Origin: Phyllobacterium calauticae
Lineage (GTDB): Bacteria > Pseudomonadota > Alphaproteobacteria > Rhizobiales > Rhizobiaceae
Assembly: GCF_019991125.1 (NCBI RefSeq)
Contig: NZ_JAGENB010000001.1
Location: forward strand, 992,001-1,056,000
DNA length: 64,000 bases
Direction of reading: 5' to 3'
The translations under genes were made by a program, and so were the position numbers. The stretch's first letter is position 1. Each line of letters begins with the position of its first letter. The notes below the pieces were generated by a model, which worked only from the letters and a program-made list of their open reading frames with translations, searched no databases and was not told the origin of the DNA. Below are positions 19,586-29,725 of this stretch, piece after piece.

Positions 19586-20306
19586 GGCGCGCGACCGGCA
19601 TGGCGCCTGCTGGCGTCTCGTTGAGGCGCAACACCGCGTTTCCACCATGAAACTTGTCGATACGCTCGACGAGCAGGCTTTGCTTGAGGACGAGATCGAA
19701 GCGACCAAGCCGCCCCTGCCGCCGGATTGCGCCCGGCTCGATTATCTCCTGGCAACGCCCTTTCGCTATGGCCGCTATCCCGGCAATTCACGCTTCCGGC
19801 GCGAGGGCTATTCCCCCGGCGTGTTCTATGCCAGCGAAGTGGTTGAAACGGCCGTCGCCGAGACGGCATTCTACCGGCTCTTGTTCTTCAGCGAGAGCCC
19901 GGGGACGCCCTGGCCGCGCAATGCACTGGAATTCACCGCTTTCGAGAGCCGCTATGCGACGAAGCGCGGTATCGATCTGCTGGCCCAGCCCTTTGCCCGG
20001 CATGCGGAGCATTGGGCGCACCTGACCGACTATACGGCCTGCCTTGCGCTGGCCGACGCGGCGCATCAGGCGGGCATCGAGATCATCCGCTACCAGTCGG
20101 TGCGCGACCCCGCGGGCGGCGCCAATCTGGCGCTGCTCTCCTGCGGCGCCTTTGCCATGCCGCGCCCCACGCACACGACGACGTGGCGACTGGTGTTTTC
20201 CGATTATGGCGTCAAAGCCATCTGCGACCAGCCGGACATCCGGCTGGGTTTCAGCCGCGCGATCTTTGCCGGCGACCCGCGCATGGCAAGGACGCTGCGC
20301 CCGTAA
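19545..20306 (+). CDS. RES-domain toxin (NAD-targeting type)
   Basis: A 253-residue RES-family protein. Landmarks are CWRLVEAQHRVSTMKLVDTL near the start, GRYPGNSRFRREGYSPGVFY (the conserved Arg/Tyr region), ASEVVETAVAETAFYR with the conserved Glu, and SVRDPAGGANLALLSCGAF with Ser/Asn near the end. Characterised members (for example MbcT of Mycobacterium) break down NAD+, while ParT of Sphingobium ADP-ribosylates phosphoribosyl pyrophosphate synthetase. The start is ATG 19545 or TTG 19551; either overlaps the antitoxin gene, and such overlap favours making antitoxin first. Confidence 0.88.
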   Translation: MSLPIWTPDALRSEARDRHGACWRLVEAQHRVSTMKLVDTLDEQALLEDEIEATKPPLPPDCARLDYLLATPFRYGRYPGNSRFRREGYSPGVFYASEVVETAVAETAFYRLLFFSESPGTPWPRNALEFTAFESRYATKRGIDLLAQPFARHAEHWAHLTDYTACLALADAAHQAGIEIIRYQSVRDPAGGANLALLSCGAFAMPRPTHTTTWRLVFSDYGVKAICDQPDIRLGFSRAIFAGDPRMARTLRP

Positions 20307-20315
20307 GACCGTGGC

Positions 20316-21149
20316 CTAACCGAGCCGCGCCGCATGCCAGGCGACGTGATCGGCCATGAAGGTGGAAATGAAGAAATAGGAATGGTCGTAACCATCGCGC
20401 ATGTTGAGCGTCAGCGGAATATTGGCCTGCCGGCACGCCTCTTCCAGGAGCCATGGCCGCAGGCCGTCGTCGAGAAAACCATCAGCCTTGCCCTGATCCA
20501 CCAGTAGTTCCGGCAGCCTGTGACCATCCTCGATCAGCAGCACGCTGTCATAGGCACGCCACGCCGTCTCGTCGGTGCCGAGATATTTTTCAAAGGCCGG
20601 ACGCGACCAGCCCGCGACACCCGGCCGGGCGATGGGGGCAAAGGCGGAAACGGAGCGGTAACGTCCGGGGTGTTTCAGCGCCAGCGTGATGGCGCCATGC
20701 CCGCCCATGGAATGGCCCAAAATACCCTGCCGCGCCATATCGACGGGAAAATTGGCGGCGATCAGCGCCGGCAGTTCCTGCGCGATATAGCTCGCCATGC
20801 GGTAGTTGTCGGCATAGGGCGCCTCGGTCGCATCGAGATAAAAACCGGCGCCTGACCCGAACTGCCAATTGTCCTTTTCATCAGGCACGTGATCGCCGCG
20901 CGGACTGGTATCCGGGCAGACGATGGCAACGCCGTGCTCGGCCGCCGCCCGGCGATACTCACCCTTGTCCATGACGTTCTGGTGGGTGCAGGTGAGACCC
21001 GAGAGATACCACAGCACCGGCACCGGACCATCCTTGGCCTGCGGCGGCAGAAACACCGCGAAGGTCATGTCGCACTGGCAGGCATCGCTGCGATGGCGAT
21101 AGACTCCCTGCGTGCCTTCAAAACTCCTGGCGATCGATAGCGTTTCCAT
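20316..21149 (-). CDS. fghA: S-formylglutathione hydrolase
   Basis: A 277-residue esterase-D-type alpha/beta hydrolase that hydrolyses S-formylglutathione to formate and glutathione, the second step of formaldehyde detoxification. It shows YLSGLTCTHQNVMDKGEYRR, CPDTSPRGDHVPDE, the nucleophile elbow LGHSMGGHGAI, and YDHSYFFISTFMADH carrying the catalytic histidine. It lies in the same minus-strand cluster as adhC, which performs the preceding step. The length is typical. Confidence 0.96.
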   Translation of the reverse strand: METLSIARSFEGTQGVYRHRSDACQCDMTFAVFLPPQAKDGPVPVLWYLSGLTCTHQNVMDKGEYRRAAAEHGVAIVCPDTSPRGDHVPDEKDNWQFGSGAGFYLDATEAPYADNYRMASYIAQELPALIAANFPVDMARQGILGHSMGGHGAITLALKHPGRYRSVSAFAPIARPGVAGWSRPAFEKYLGTDETAWRAYDSVLLIEDGHRLPELLVDQGKADGFLDDGLRPWLLEEACRQANIPLTLNMRDGYDHSYFFISTFMADHVAWHAARLG

Positions 21150-21176
21150 GACAATTCCCGTGGTTTTTTGAGCTGA

Positions 21177-21827
21177 TTACTGGCCGAGCGCGACAGCGAC
21201 ATTGACCGCCGCTGCCACAAGCACCGTGTTGAAAAAGAAGGAAACGATGGCGTGCAGCAGGTTGACCTTGCGCATTTCGGTGCTGGTGACCGCCGTATCG
21301 GAGGTTTGCGCGGTCATGCCGATGACAAAGGAAAAATACAGAAACTCGATGCCGCCCGGCTCCTTTTCGCCAGGGAAATCCAGCCCGCCGACATGTTTGC
21401 GCGGCTTGTCCTTGGTGCCCTCTGCCGTTTCATCCGGCTGCCAGTAGAGATGCGCATAATGGATGGCGGCCATGGCATGGATGGTCGCCCAACCCAGCGG
21501 CACGGCGGCCAGCGCGGGAACAAGATTGATCAGCTGCGGATGCTTGCCGCTGTTGATCAGCACGAAAAGCGACCCCACCGCCACGATAACCGTGCCGAGG
21601 GTAACGGCAAAAATGACCGCCATGGGCTCGTCGGAACGGGCAGCATTCTTCCTGAGAAAATCCGCCGTCAGCCGGCGGATCTTGAACGCTGTCAGGATGA
21701 GATAGACGATGAAGAAGGTGTTTGCGCCGAGCACATAGGCAAGGTGCGGGTAGAACACCAGGGCGAGCGCCAGCGCGGCGAGACCGGCAACAGCTGCGAT
21801 GTAAAAGGGATTGTGCCGGTGCAGCAT
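21177..21827 (-). CDS. DUF1345 family membrane protein
   Basis: A 216-residue multi-pass membrane protein with about six hydrophobic segments. The motif EFLYFSFVIGMTAQTSDTAVTS followed by LHAIVSFFFNTVL is the DUF1345 signature. No biochemical role is established for the family. It lies 27 bases upstream of fghA and seven bases after the acetyltransferase gene, so it is likely co-transcribed with the formaldehyde genes. Confidence 0.88.
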   Translation of the reverse strand: MLHRHNPFYIAAVAGLAALALALVFYPHLAYVLGANTFFIVYLILTAFKIRRLTADFLRKNAARSDEPMAVIFAVTLGTVIVAVGSLFVLINSGKHPQLINLVPALAAVPLGWATIHAMAAIHYAHLYWQPDETAEGTKDKPRKHVGGLDFPGEKEPGGIEFLYFSFVIGMTAQTSDTAVTSTEMRKVNLLHAIVSFFFNTVLVAAAVNVAVALGQ

Positions 21828-21833
21828 CGCCTT

Positions 21834-22309
21834 CTACCCCGCCGTTTGCGCCGTCACCGGCCGCTGCATGTCGACATGCGGAATATCATCTTCCAGATAT
21901 TCGCCCGACACCGGCAGAAAGCCGAAGGATTTATAAAACCGCTGCAGGTGGCTTTGCGCCGACAGTGCGATGGGGCGGCCGGGAAAGCGGGTTTCGCAGG
22001 CGGCAATGGCCTCGGCCATCAGCTTTTCGCCGAGCCGCTTGCCGCGATGCGCGGGCGAGACGACGACCCGGCCGATGCGCGCCGCATCCATGCCGCCATG
22101 CGGCGGGCGCAGGCGGGCGCTCGCCGCCAGTTCATCCCCGAGGAGAAGCCGCAGGTGCAACGCGTCGAGATCCTTGCCATCAAGTTCCGGATAGGGGCAT
22201 GTCTGCTCGACGACGAAGACATCGACCCGCAGGCGCAGCATGGCATAGAGATCGCGCGGGCTGAACTCATCCATCCCGCGCACATCCACCGTGTAGCCGT
22301 CACCGGTCA

Positions 22310-22310
<1 letters not shown>
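21834..22310 (-). CDS. GNAT acetyltransferase, ElaA-like
   Basis: A 158-residue GCN5-related N-acetyltransferase. The N-terminus has the ElaA pattern LYAMLRLRVDVFVVEQTCPY-PELDGKD; the acetyl-CoA loop is IGRVVVSPAHRGKRLGEKLM and the C-terminal strand FYKSFGFLPVSGEY. ElaA proteins have no confirmed substrate. Its ATG overlaps the adhC stop codon by one base (TGATG), so it is translated with the formaldehyde dehydrogenase. Confidence 0.9.
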
Positions 22311-23422
<1,112 letters not shown>

Positions 23423-23512
23423 GCGAATTCTCCCTGATGCGTCTTTCAACATGCGGTCTACTGATTTGCAGTTGTGCACTATCAGGATCACACCGGGGAT
23501 CGTCAATCAAAT

Positions 23513-23542
23513 CGGCGACATTTGCTTGCGCAAATGCCGCCG
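23513..23542 (-). terminator. Hairpin with GNRA tetraloop after the EF-hand gene (putative terminator)
   Basis: On the minus strand a 13-bp stem (CGGCGGCATTTGC pairing with GCAAATGTCGCCG, one G-U wobble) closes a GCAA tetraloop and is followed by ATTTGATT. It lies 49 bases beyond the EF-hand stop and 91 bases before the adhC start. The U-tract is imperfect, so it may be a terminator or an mRNA 3'-end stabiliser. Confidence 0.6.
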
Positions 23543-23590
23543 ATTGCTGCATCCGGGCCTTCCTCAGACAAATGCCCTGTCACGAGGGCC

Positions 23591-24058
23591 CTATTCGACA
23601 ACCTGCACATCGCCCTTCGGCTGGCGCTTCACCGGCGAACGCGCATCGAGAAAGCGCTTATACTCCCCATAAGTGATGAAACCATCCTGGTTCGCGTCGA
23701 TCTCAGCGAAATGGTCCGAGACGAAACCCCATCCGGTATTTTTGGCTGCCGCCATGGTGACGAGATGCGAGGATGGATCGGCGGCCTTGTCGAACATTTC
23801 CTTGAGATGCCCGTCGACTTGCGCCTGCAGACCCTCCTGATCCAGCTTGGGCGGGACATATCCTTCCGGATAGGGCGGCGGGGCCGCCAGATAATCATTC
23901 ACCTTATGCAGATTACCTTTATCCAGCTTGGCCCGGTCAAGCGTGGCATGAATGGCAGGCGCGGTCATGCCAAAATTCATCGCCGCCGCTGGCAATATAT
24001 TGATGGTAGCAAACCCGCAGCCAACCGTTAAAAAAATCAAAAACCGATTGTGTGTCAT
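23591..24058 (-). CDS. Secreted EF-hand domain protein (copy 2)
   Basis: A 155-residue exported protein. The signal peptide THNRFLIFLTVGCGFATINI is followed by AMNFGM, a linker with a proline cluster (APPPYPEGYVPP), a helix KEMFDKAADPSSHLVTMAAA, and the calcium loop DANQDGFITYGE of a single EF-hand. I prefer the ATG at 24058, but two upstream in-frame methionines are possible. It follows the S10-like gene by 39 bases and is paralogous to the protein at 15220-15648, including the SDHFAEID segment and C-terminal DARSP. Confidence 0.8.
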   Translation of the reverse strand: MTHNRFLIFLTVGCGFATINILPAAAMNFGMTAPAIHATLDRAKLDKGNLHKVNDYLAAPPPYPEGYVPPKLDQEGLQAQVDGHLKEMFDKAADPSSHLVTMAAAKNTGWGFVSDHFAEIDANQDGFITYGEYKRFLDARSPVKRQPKGDVQVVE

Positions 24059-24097
24059 GATACAATTTTCCATTTTTCTGAGCACTAACATCTGGTT

Positions 24098-27001
24098 TTA
24101 CCGAGCTGATTGGCTCGAAGTGGTAGCGGGTAGAGGCCCGCCAAGAAATTTAGCAAGTATCACTTTTATGTTATCGACCGCTATTTTCGTTGCCGTAAAT
24201 ATCTGGTCGTTATCGGGGGTGGCTGGCAATTTCGTAACGGTAGTATAAATCTTTTCTAGTTTCTCTAGATAAGACTCCACTTCTGGGTTCGATTTATGCG
24301 GGGTTAGCTTGTCAATAAGCACTTTTATCTCCGCTAACAATGCAGTTGGGGTAGTTGCTGCCGGAGGGATAACGGGGTTTGCCAGAGGAGGGGCTGCAAG
24401 CACGACGACTGGAGGAGTGGTTGCCACGGGAGGTCCTTCAACGGGAAGCAACAAGCCCTTCAAATAAGTTTTGGCCTCAACCAATTCCTTACAGCTTTCC
24501 TCCAACTCATCAGGAGACTTGTTCTTCAGCAAAGCTGGTGCAATTGAAACTAAATCATACATATTTTTCAATCTCTTCAGTGTACCAACGTCGCTTGGGC
24601 TCAATTTCTCAGGAGATACTTTTTCTGCGATTTCAAGAACTTCCTTCATCTCAGCAAGCAGTTTAGCCACCATAGCTGGGATGGCAGCGGGGGTGGTTAC
24701 CGTAGGAGCTGTGGCGGTAGGCGTGCTTGCCGGAGGTGTAGCGCTGGCCAGTGGAGCTACCGGATGGCTCGGCGTAAATCCTTCGACTGGCCCACCGATC
24801 TTGCCCGAATAGAATTGGTCCAATAAAGCCTTGATCGGTCCCCGCGACGCTTCATTGCTGTAGGTCATGTGACCACCTTCAAAGGTTTTCACCGGAACGC
24901 GATCCATCAATCCGGCATTTTCCAGATCGAGTTCCGTCTGATGGAAGGGCGTGATTATGTCTGTATAGCCATGCAGGACAAGTACCTTCAGGTCGTTTTG
25001 CAGGGTCAGACTTTCGATCAAATCCGGGATACTCGTTCGCAAGCGGCTGGTGCTGAATTTCACCTCCGGATCGGGAGTCCAATCCCAGGATTGAAGAATA
25101 TGATGGTTCAACCCTATGTAATTTGTTGTCTTGTTGGTATATCCGACAAAATGAGGCAACAGGTCGGCAATGGCAGCGTCGCCACCAGCTGAGTCAGCGA
25201 AACTTGGATCATAGTTCATGCCTGGCACGGCCGTGCGCGCGTCGTAAACATTGAAACTGTACCCAGGAATTAGCTGATTGAGAAATGTGAATTCACCCAT
25301 ATTGGGGTGTTTCACCCATGGGCTATCCACGATGTCTCCAGGTTGATTCAAGCCAGTGTACTTGTGCAAATCCTTCAAATACTTGGATCCGTCGGGAGAT
25401 GATACATAGTTAGACCAGGCCTTTATTTGGATACATCTCAATTGAAGATATGGATCGCCAAATAACGGTTGAATGTTCGTTATGGTATTAATGTAAGTAT
25501 CGAAGAAATCTCCGCTTTTTACCGATTTTTCTGTTGAAGGCTTTATTAATGATTGTTTAAGGAGAACAAACTCCTTACCGGAAAGCAGCTCGCGCTTGAA
25601 ACTCGATATATCGACATCAATCTCGATCGGCGGTATTGGCACGGCAGCGGCTGTCGGCGATGAACTTATAGCAGCTCCTTTTGCCTGCGACTGAGCACAC
25701 GATTTGGTAAGCGCAAACAACGGTTGTCCTTGGGCCCCCAAACTGATCTCCAACGCTGCGGCAATAAACGCCTTTGCAGGCGTCGGGGCTAGAGCGTCAA
25801 GGAACTTCAATTTCTCTTCTTTCGCTTCTTCAGACAGATGCCTGAAGTCATTTGGATCAGGCTTCGCCAATTCCTCAAGGTAGTCCTGCTGCGGAGTCTT
25901 GCCCGACGGGTTGGCTATTTTGCTGATGATCGTCTGTTGCACGGTACGGTAAGAGGTTCCCCCGAATTTGCGGACTTCGGCTAAAAAATCTTCCAACGGG
26001 CGCTTGCCCCGCGCGGACGTCAGACCGAAATAATCAGCGGTTGCCGCATAGGTCGGCAAAAGCCCTTCGCAGGATACACCTTTATACGGATCGCAGCCGC
26101 TGTTGTAGTCCAGAAGAGGCGATTGCAGGACAATGCCTGAGAGCACTACGGGCGGCTTGCCTGAGGGATCGGGCAGGTAGTTGGCGGTTCCCGCTTCGAG
26201 CAGAAGCCGGGCGGTGATTGGCGTGCGGATGCCGCCATAGGATTCGCCATAGAGATATTTGGGCGAACTCTGGCGGTTATAGGTGTTGATATAGCGGGTG
26301 ATGAAATCACGCAGCAGCTTCGGATCGCTGTCAATGCCCCAGAACTCGTCATTGCGGTGCGGCGCTATAGCGGAGGAAAAGCCGGTGCCAACCGGATCGA
26401 TGAAAACAAGGTCACTCTGGTCCAGCAGCGTCTCCGCATCGTCGATGACCGGGAATGTGGGCTGGTCTTTCTCGAAATAGTCCGGCGGGATGACTGGCGG
26501 GTTGATGACCATGCGTTTCGGCGCCCAGGAGCCGAGATGCAGATATTTCGACGACGATCCCGGCCCGCCGTTCCAAAAGAAGGTGACGGGACGGTTTTCC
26601 CTTGGCAGATCATCCCTAGTATAGGTGGTGTAGAATATAGCCGCCTGCGGGTCCTTGGCACCTCCATCGACAGCTGGTTTATAAGCCACCAGATGCCCGG
26701 CGCGGGCGGTGAATTTCACAGCTTCGCCCTTGATTTTCATCGTATGATGCATGAGTGAGGTGACTTCGCTCACCTGGCTTAGTTCAATGGAATCGTTAGC
26801 CTTGACGCCATAGACCGTGTTGTCTTCCAGCGGGCGGTCGACATCGGCCAAAATGGTTGGTGCGGCCACAGCGCTTGGTACACGCTCTACGGGTGAATCG
26901 AACGTTCCTCCTGATAGATCGGTCGTTGTCGGAGAGTCGGATGAATTGTTGCATGCGGCCAAGACGGCCAGAATCGAAAGCGAGAGAATTCGTAATTTCA
27001 T
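24098..27001 (-). CDS. S10 serine carboxypeptidase-like lipoprotein with repeated helical C-terminus (copy 2)
   Basis: A 967-residue predicted lipoprotein (lipobox LAVLAAC, Cys17). Residues about 90-740 are an S10-type alpha/beta hydrolase: FFWNGGPGSSSKYL, nucleophile YLYGESYGGIRTP with Ser254 and the family Glu present, VLVLHGYTDIITPF and FEGGHMTYS. An insertion of roughly 250 residues relative to copy 1 lies in the lid region (about 300-560). After 745 comes a Pro/Ala/Thr-rich tether, a helical unit LLAEMKEVLEIAEKVSPEKL..., a second tether, and a related helical unit LLAEIKVLIDKLTPHKSNPE.... The tail is absent from copy 1. A+T content is higher than in neighbouring genes, which hints at separate acquisition. 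Confidence 0.85.
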   Translation of the reverse strand: MKLRILSLSILAVLAACNNSSDSPTTTDLSGGTFDSPVERVPSAVAAPTILADVDRPLEDNTVYGVKANDSIELSQVSEVTSLMHHTMKIKGEAVKFTARAGHLVAYKPAVDGGAKDPQAAIFYTTYTRDDLPRENRPVTFFWNGGPGSSSKYLHLGSWAPKRMVINPPVIPPDYFEKDQPTFPVIDDAETLLDQSDLVFIDPVGTGFSSAIAPHRNDEFWGIDSDPKLLRDFITRYINTYNRQSSPKYLYGESYGGIRTPITARLLLEAGTANYLPDPSGKPPVVLSGIVLQSPLLDYNSGCDPYKGVSCEGLLPTYAATADYFGLTSARGKRPLEDFLAEVRKFGGTSYRTVQQTIISKIANPSGKTPQQDYLEELAKPDPNDFRHLSEEAKEEKLKFLDALAPTPAKAFIAAALEISLGAQGQPLFALTKSCAQSQAKGAAISSSPTAAAVPIPPIEIDVDISSFKRELLSGKEFVLLKQSLIKPSTEKSVKSGDFFDTYINTITNIQPLFGDPYLQLRCIQIKAWSNYVSSPDGSKYLKDLHKYTGLNQPGDIVDSPWVKHPNMGEFTFLNQLIPGYSFNVYDARTAVPGMNYDPSFADSAGGDAAIADLLPHFVGYTNKTTNYIGLNHHILQSWDWTPDPEVKFSTSRLRTSIPDLIESLTLQNDLKVLVLHGYTDIITPFHQTELDLENAGLMDRVPVKTFEGGHMTYSNEASRGPIKALLDQFYSGKIGGPVEGFTPSHPVAPLASATPPASTPTATAPTVTTPAAIPAMVAKLLAEMKEVLEIAEKVSPEKLSPSDVGTLKRLKNMYDLVSIAPALLKNKSPDELEESCKELVEAKTYLKGLLLPVEGPPVATTPPVVVLAAPPLANPVIPPAATTPTALLAEIKVLIDKLTPHKSNPEVESYLEKLEKIYTTVTKLPATPDNDQIFTATKIAVDNIKVILAKFLGGPLPATTSSQSAR

Positions 27002-27154
27002 GTGTGAAAAATTCCCCAGTTTGAAAAGTGCTTATGAAAGCGGCCAAGGTGCAAAACGGAGCGAGGCAGTGTCAATTGAGCGAAAGTCTCAACAACTTGG
27101 GAAACGCTGAAGGGGGGTGACCGATCGCATCCATCGGCCATCGCAGAGAAAACA

Positions 27155-29662
27155 ATGGACTTCGCGCGGCAAACCTTGTCAAAACGGCAGGAGATTTCAC
27201 CACTGGATTTTGCCGTGCCTGACCTGCCTCTCCTGCCTGTCACCGAGATTTTTCCCGCGCTGGATGAAGCGCTGGCGGGCGGCACGGCGGCGGTTGTCGT
27301 GGCGCCGCCCGGCGCGGGCAAGACGACGCTCATTCCACTGCATCTGCTCGGCGCGCCATGGCGCGGGGACCGGACCATCATCCTCTTGGAACCGCGCCGC
27401 CTTGCCGCGCGCGCCGCCGCCAGCCGCATGGCCAGCCTGCTGGGTGAGGAGGTTGGCGCCACCGTCGGCTACCGCATGCGGCTGGAAAACAAGGTTTCGG
27501 CCAGGACACGCGTCCTGGTGGTGACCGAGGGTGTGTTTGCCCGCATGATCCTCGACGATCCCGATCTTGCCGGTGTCGCCGCCGTGCTGTTCGACGAATT
27601 CCACGAGCGCAGCCTCGATGCCGATTTCGGCCTGGCGCTGGCACTCGACGTGCAGGCGGCGCTGCGGCCGGACCTGAAGCTTCTCGTCATGTCGGCAACG
27701 CTCGACGGCGCGCGCGTGGCGCAGCTTCTGGGCGATGCGCCGGTGCTGGAAAGCAAGGGCCGCTCTTTTCCCATCGAAACGCGCTATCGCGAGCGCAAGC
27801 CGGACGAGAGGATCGAAGATGCCATGGCGCGGGCAATCCGCGACACGCTGGCCACCGAGACCGGCAGCATTCTGGCGTTTCTTCCCGGACAGCGTGAAAT
27901 CGAGCGCACCGCCGAAGCGCTGGAGGGGCGCGTGGGTGCGGACACGATGATCGTGCCGCTCTATGGTGCGCTCGAAGGCCGCGACCAGGATGCAGCGATC
28001 CGGCCCGCACCCCAGGGCAGGCGCAAGGTGGTGCTGGCGACATCCATTGCCGAGACATCCATCACCATCGACGGCGTGCGCGTCATCATCGACAGCGGCC
28101 TGGCGCGGCTGCCGAAATTCGAACCGGCCACCGGCCTGACCCGGCTGGAGACCGTGCGGGCGGCGCGGGCGGCAGTGGACCAGCGGGCGGGTCGTGCCGG
28201 ACGCACGGAACCGGGCATTGCCCTGCGCCTGTGGCGCGCGGAACAGACGGCGGCGCTGGAGGCCTTTGCGCCGCCGGAAATTCTCGAGGCTGATTTGACC
28301 GGCCTCGTGCTTGATTGTGCCGCCTGGGGCGTTGCCGATCCGCGCAGTCTGGCCTTTCTCGATGCACCGCCCGCCCCGGCCATCAGGGAAGCCAAGACCT
28401 TGCTGGAAAATCTCGGTGCGCTGGACAGCGACCGCATCACCCCGATGGGCCATGCCATGCGCGCACTCGCCCTGCCGGCCCGGCTTGCCCATATGGTGCT
28501 GACGGCGCGGGAACGCGGACAGGGCGGGCGCGCGGCGGACCTCGCCGTGCTCCTCACCGAACGCGGGTTGGGCGGCAATGACATAGACCTCGACGTGCGG
28601 CTTAGCCGTTTTCAGCGCGAACGCGGCGAGCGGGCAACGCGGGCGCGCGGGCTGGCAAAGCGGCTGGCCGGACGTGATGTTGTGCAGGGGATGGAGCCGG
28701 AAAGTGCCGGGCGCCTGCTGATCGATGCCTATCCCGACCGGATTGCCAAGGCGCGCGGCAACGGCCAGTTCACGCTGGCCAACGGCCGCGGCGGCGAAAT
28801 GGATGCGGCGACCTCGCTGGCGCGCGCGCCGTGGCTTGTCGTCGCCGATCTGGCGGGTCGAGCCGGCAAGGCCCGGATACTGGCAGCGGCGGAAACAACC
28901 GAAGCCGACATCCGCGAAGCGCTGGGCGATCGCATCGTCAGCGGCCGGCAGGTCAGCTACGACGCAAACCGCAATGCCCTGCAGGCGCGCGATGCCACCC
29001 GTATCGGGGCCATCGCCCTGTCGGAAAAGACCCTGCCCGCCCCCAGCGGCGACCAGGCCAATCAGGGCGTCGTCGAGGCGGTGCGCAGCCATGGTCTCGA
29101 TATCCTGCCCTGGTCGAAGGAAGCGACGATCCTGCGCCGCCGTCTCGCATGGCTGCACAAGGGCCTCGGCGCTCCATGGCCATCCATGGCGGATGCGGAT
29201 CTGATTGCCATGCTGGATGACTGGCTGCTACCGTTCCTGCCGGGAACCGCCAATCTCAACCAGATTCCGGCGCATGTGCTGAGCGAGGGACTGCGCGCGC
29301 TGGTGCCTCATGATCTGCAGCGCCGGATCGACGCGCTGGCTCCGACGCATTTCGCGGTGCCGACCGGCTCGAACATTCCGATCCGCTACGATGCGGACGA
29401 CCCGGTTCTCGCGGTACGTGTACAGGAACTGTTCGGGCTCGGGGTTCATCCTGCCATTGCCGGCGGCACAATCCCGCTGCTGCTCGAACTTCTCTCACCG
29501 GCGCACCGGCCAATCCAGATCACCCGTGACCTGCCCGGTTTCTGGAAAGGATCGTGGGCCGATGTGCGCAGCGACATGCGCGGGCGTTATCCCCGGCATG
29601 TCTGGCCGGAAGACCCGGCGCAGGCACTGCCCACGGCCCGGGCCAAACCGCGCGGAACATAG
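27155..29662 (+). CDS. hrpB: ATP-dependent helicase HrpB
   Basis: An 835-residue DEAH/DExH helicase. Motif I is APPGAGKTTLIPL, followed by LLEPRRLAARAAASRMA (Ia), FDEFHERSLDADFGLAL (II), LLVMSATLDGARVA (III), TSIAETSITIDGVRVIIDSG and QRAGRAGRTEPGIALRLW (V/VI). The C-terminal half has the HrpB domain including LFGLGVHPAIAGGTIPLLLELLSPAHRPIQ. HrpB is widespread in proteobacteria; its cellular role is not settled. The start is ambiguous: ATG 27155 has only a weak ribosome site, and GTG 27215 is an alternative. It diverges from the S10-like gene with a 153-base gap. Confidence 0.93.
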   Translation: MDFARQTLSKRQEISPLDFAVPDLPLLPVTEIFPALDEALAGGTAAVVVAPPGAGKTTLIPLHLLGAPWRGDRTIILLEPRRLAARAAASRMASLLGEEVGATVGYRMRLENKVSARTRVLVVTEGVFARMILDDPDLAGVAAVLFDEFHERSLDADFGLALALDVQAALRPDLKLLVMSATLDGARVAQLLGDAPVLESKGRSFPIETRYRERKPDERIEDAMARAIRDTLATETGSILAFLPGQREIERTAEALEGRVGADTMIVPLYGALEGRDQDAAIRPAPQGRRKVVLATSIAETSITIDGVRVIIDSGLARLPKFEPATGLTRLETVRAARAAVDQRAGRAGRTEPGIALRLWRAEQTAALEAFAPPEILEADLTGLVLDCAAWGVADPRSLAFLDAPPAPAIREAKTLLENLGALDSDRITPMGHAMRALALPARLAHMVLTARERGQGGRAADLAVLLTERGLGGNDIDLDVRLSRFQRERGERATRARGLAKRLAGRDVVQGMEPESAGRLLIDAYPDRIAKARGNGQFTLANGRGGEMDAATSLARAPWLVVADLAGRAGKARILAAAETTEADIREALGDRIVSGRQVSYDANRNALQARDATRIGAIALSEKTLPAPSGDQANQGVVEAVRSHGLDILPWSKEATILRRRLAWLHKGLGAPWPSMADADLIAMLDDWLLPFLPGTANLNQIPAHVLSEGLRALVPHDLQRRIDALAPTHFAVPTGSNIPIRYDADDPVLAVRVQELFGLGVHPAIAGGTIPLLLELLSPAHRPIQITRDLPGFWKGSWADVRSDMRGRYPRHVWPEDPAQALPTARAKPRGT

Positions 29663-29725
29663 GCGAGCCGCAAACGATGCAAAACGAGAATTCCCTTTGC
29701 ATCGGGTTTGTTCTAAAGCTCGCCC

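Noticed and set aside
27197-29158. Minus-strand frame of 653 codons opposite hrpB
   Set aside because: Antisense shadow of a helicase with all motifs intact; low-complexity Arg/Gln/His composition.
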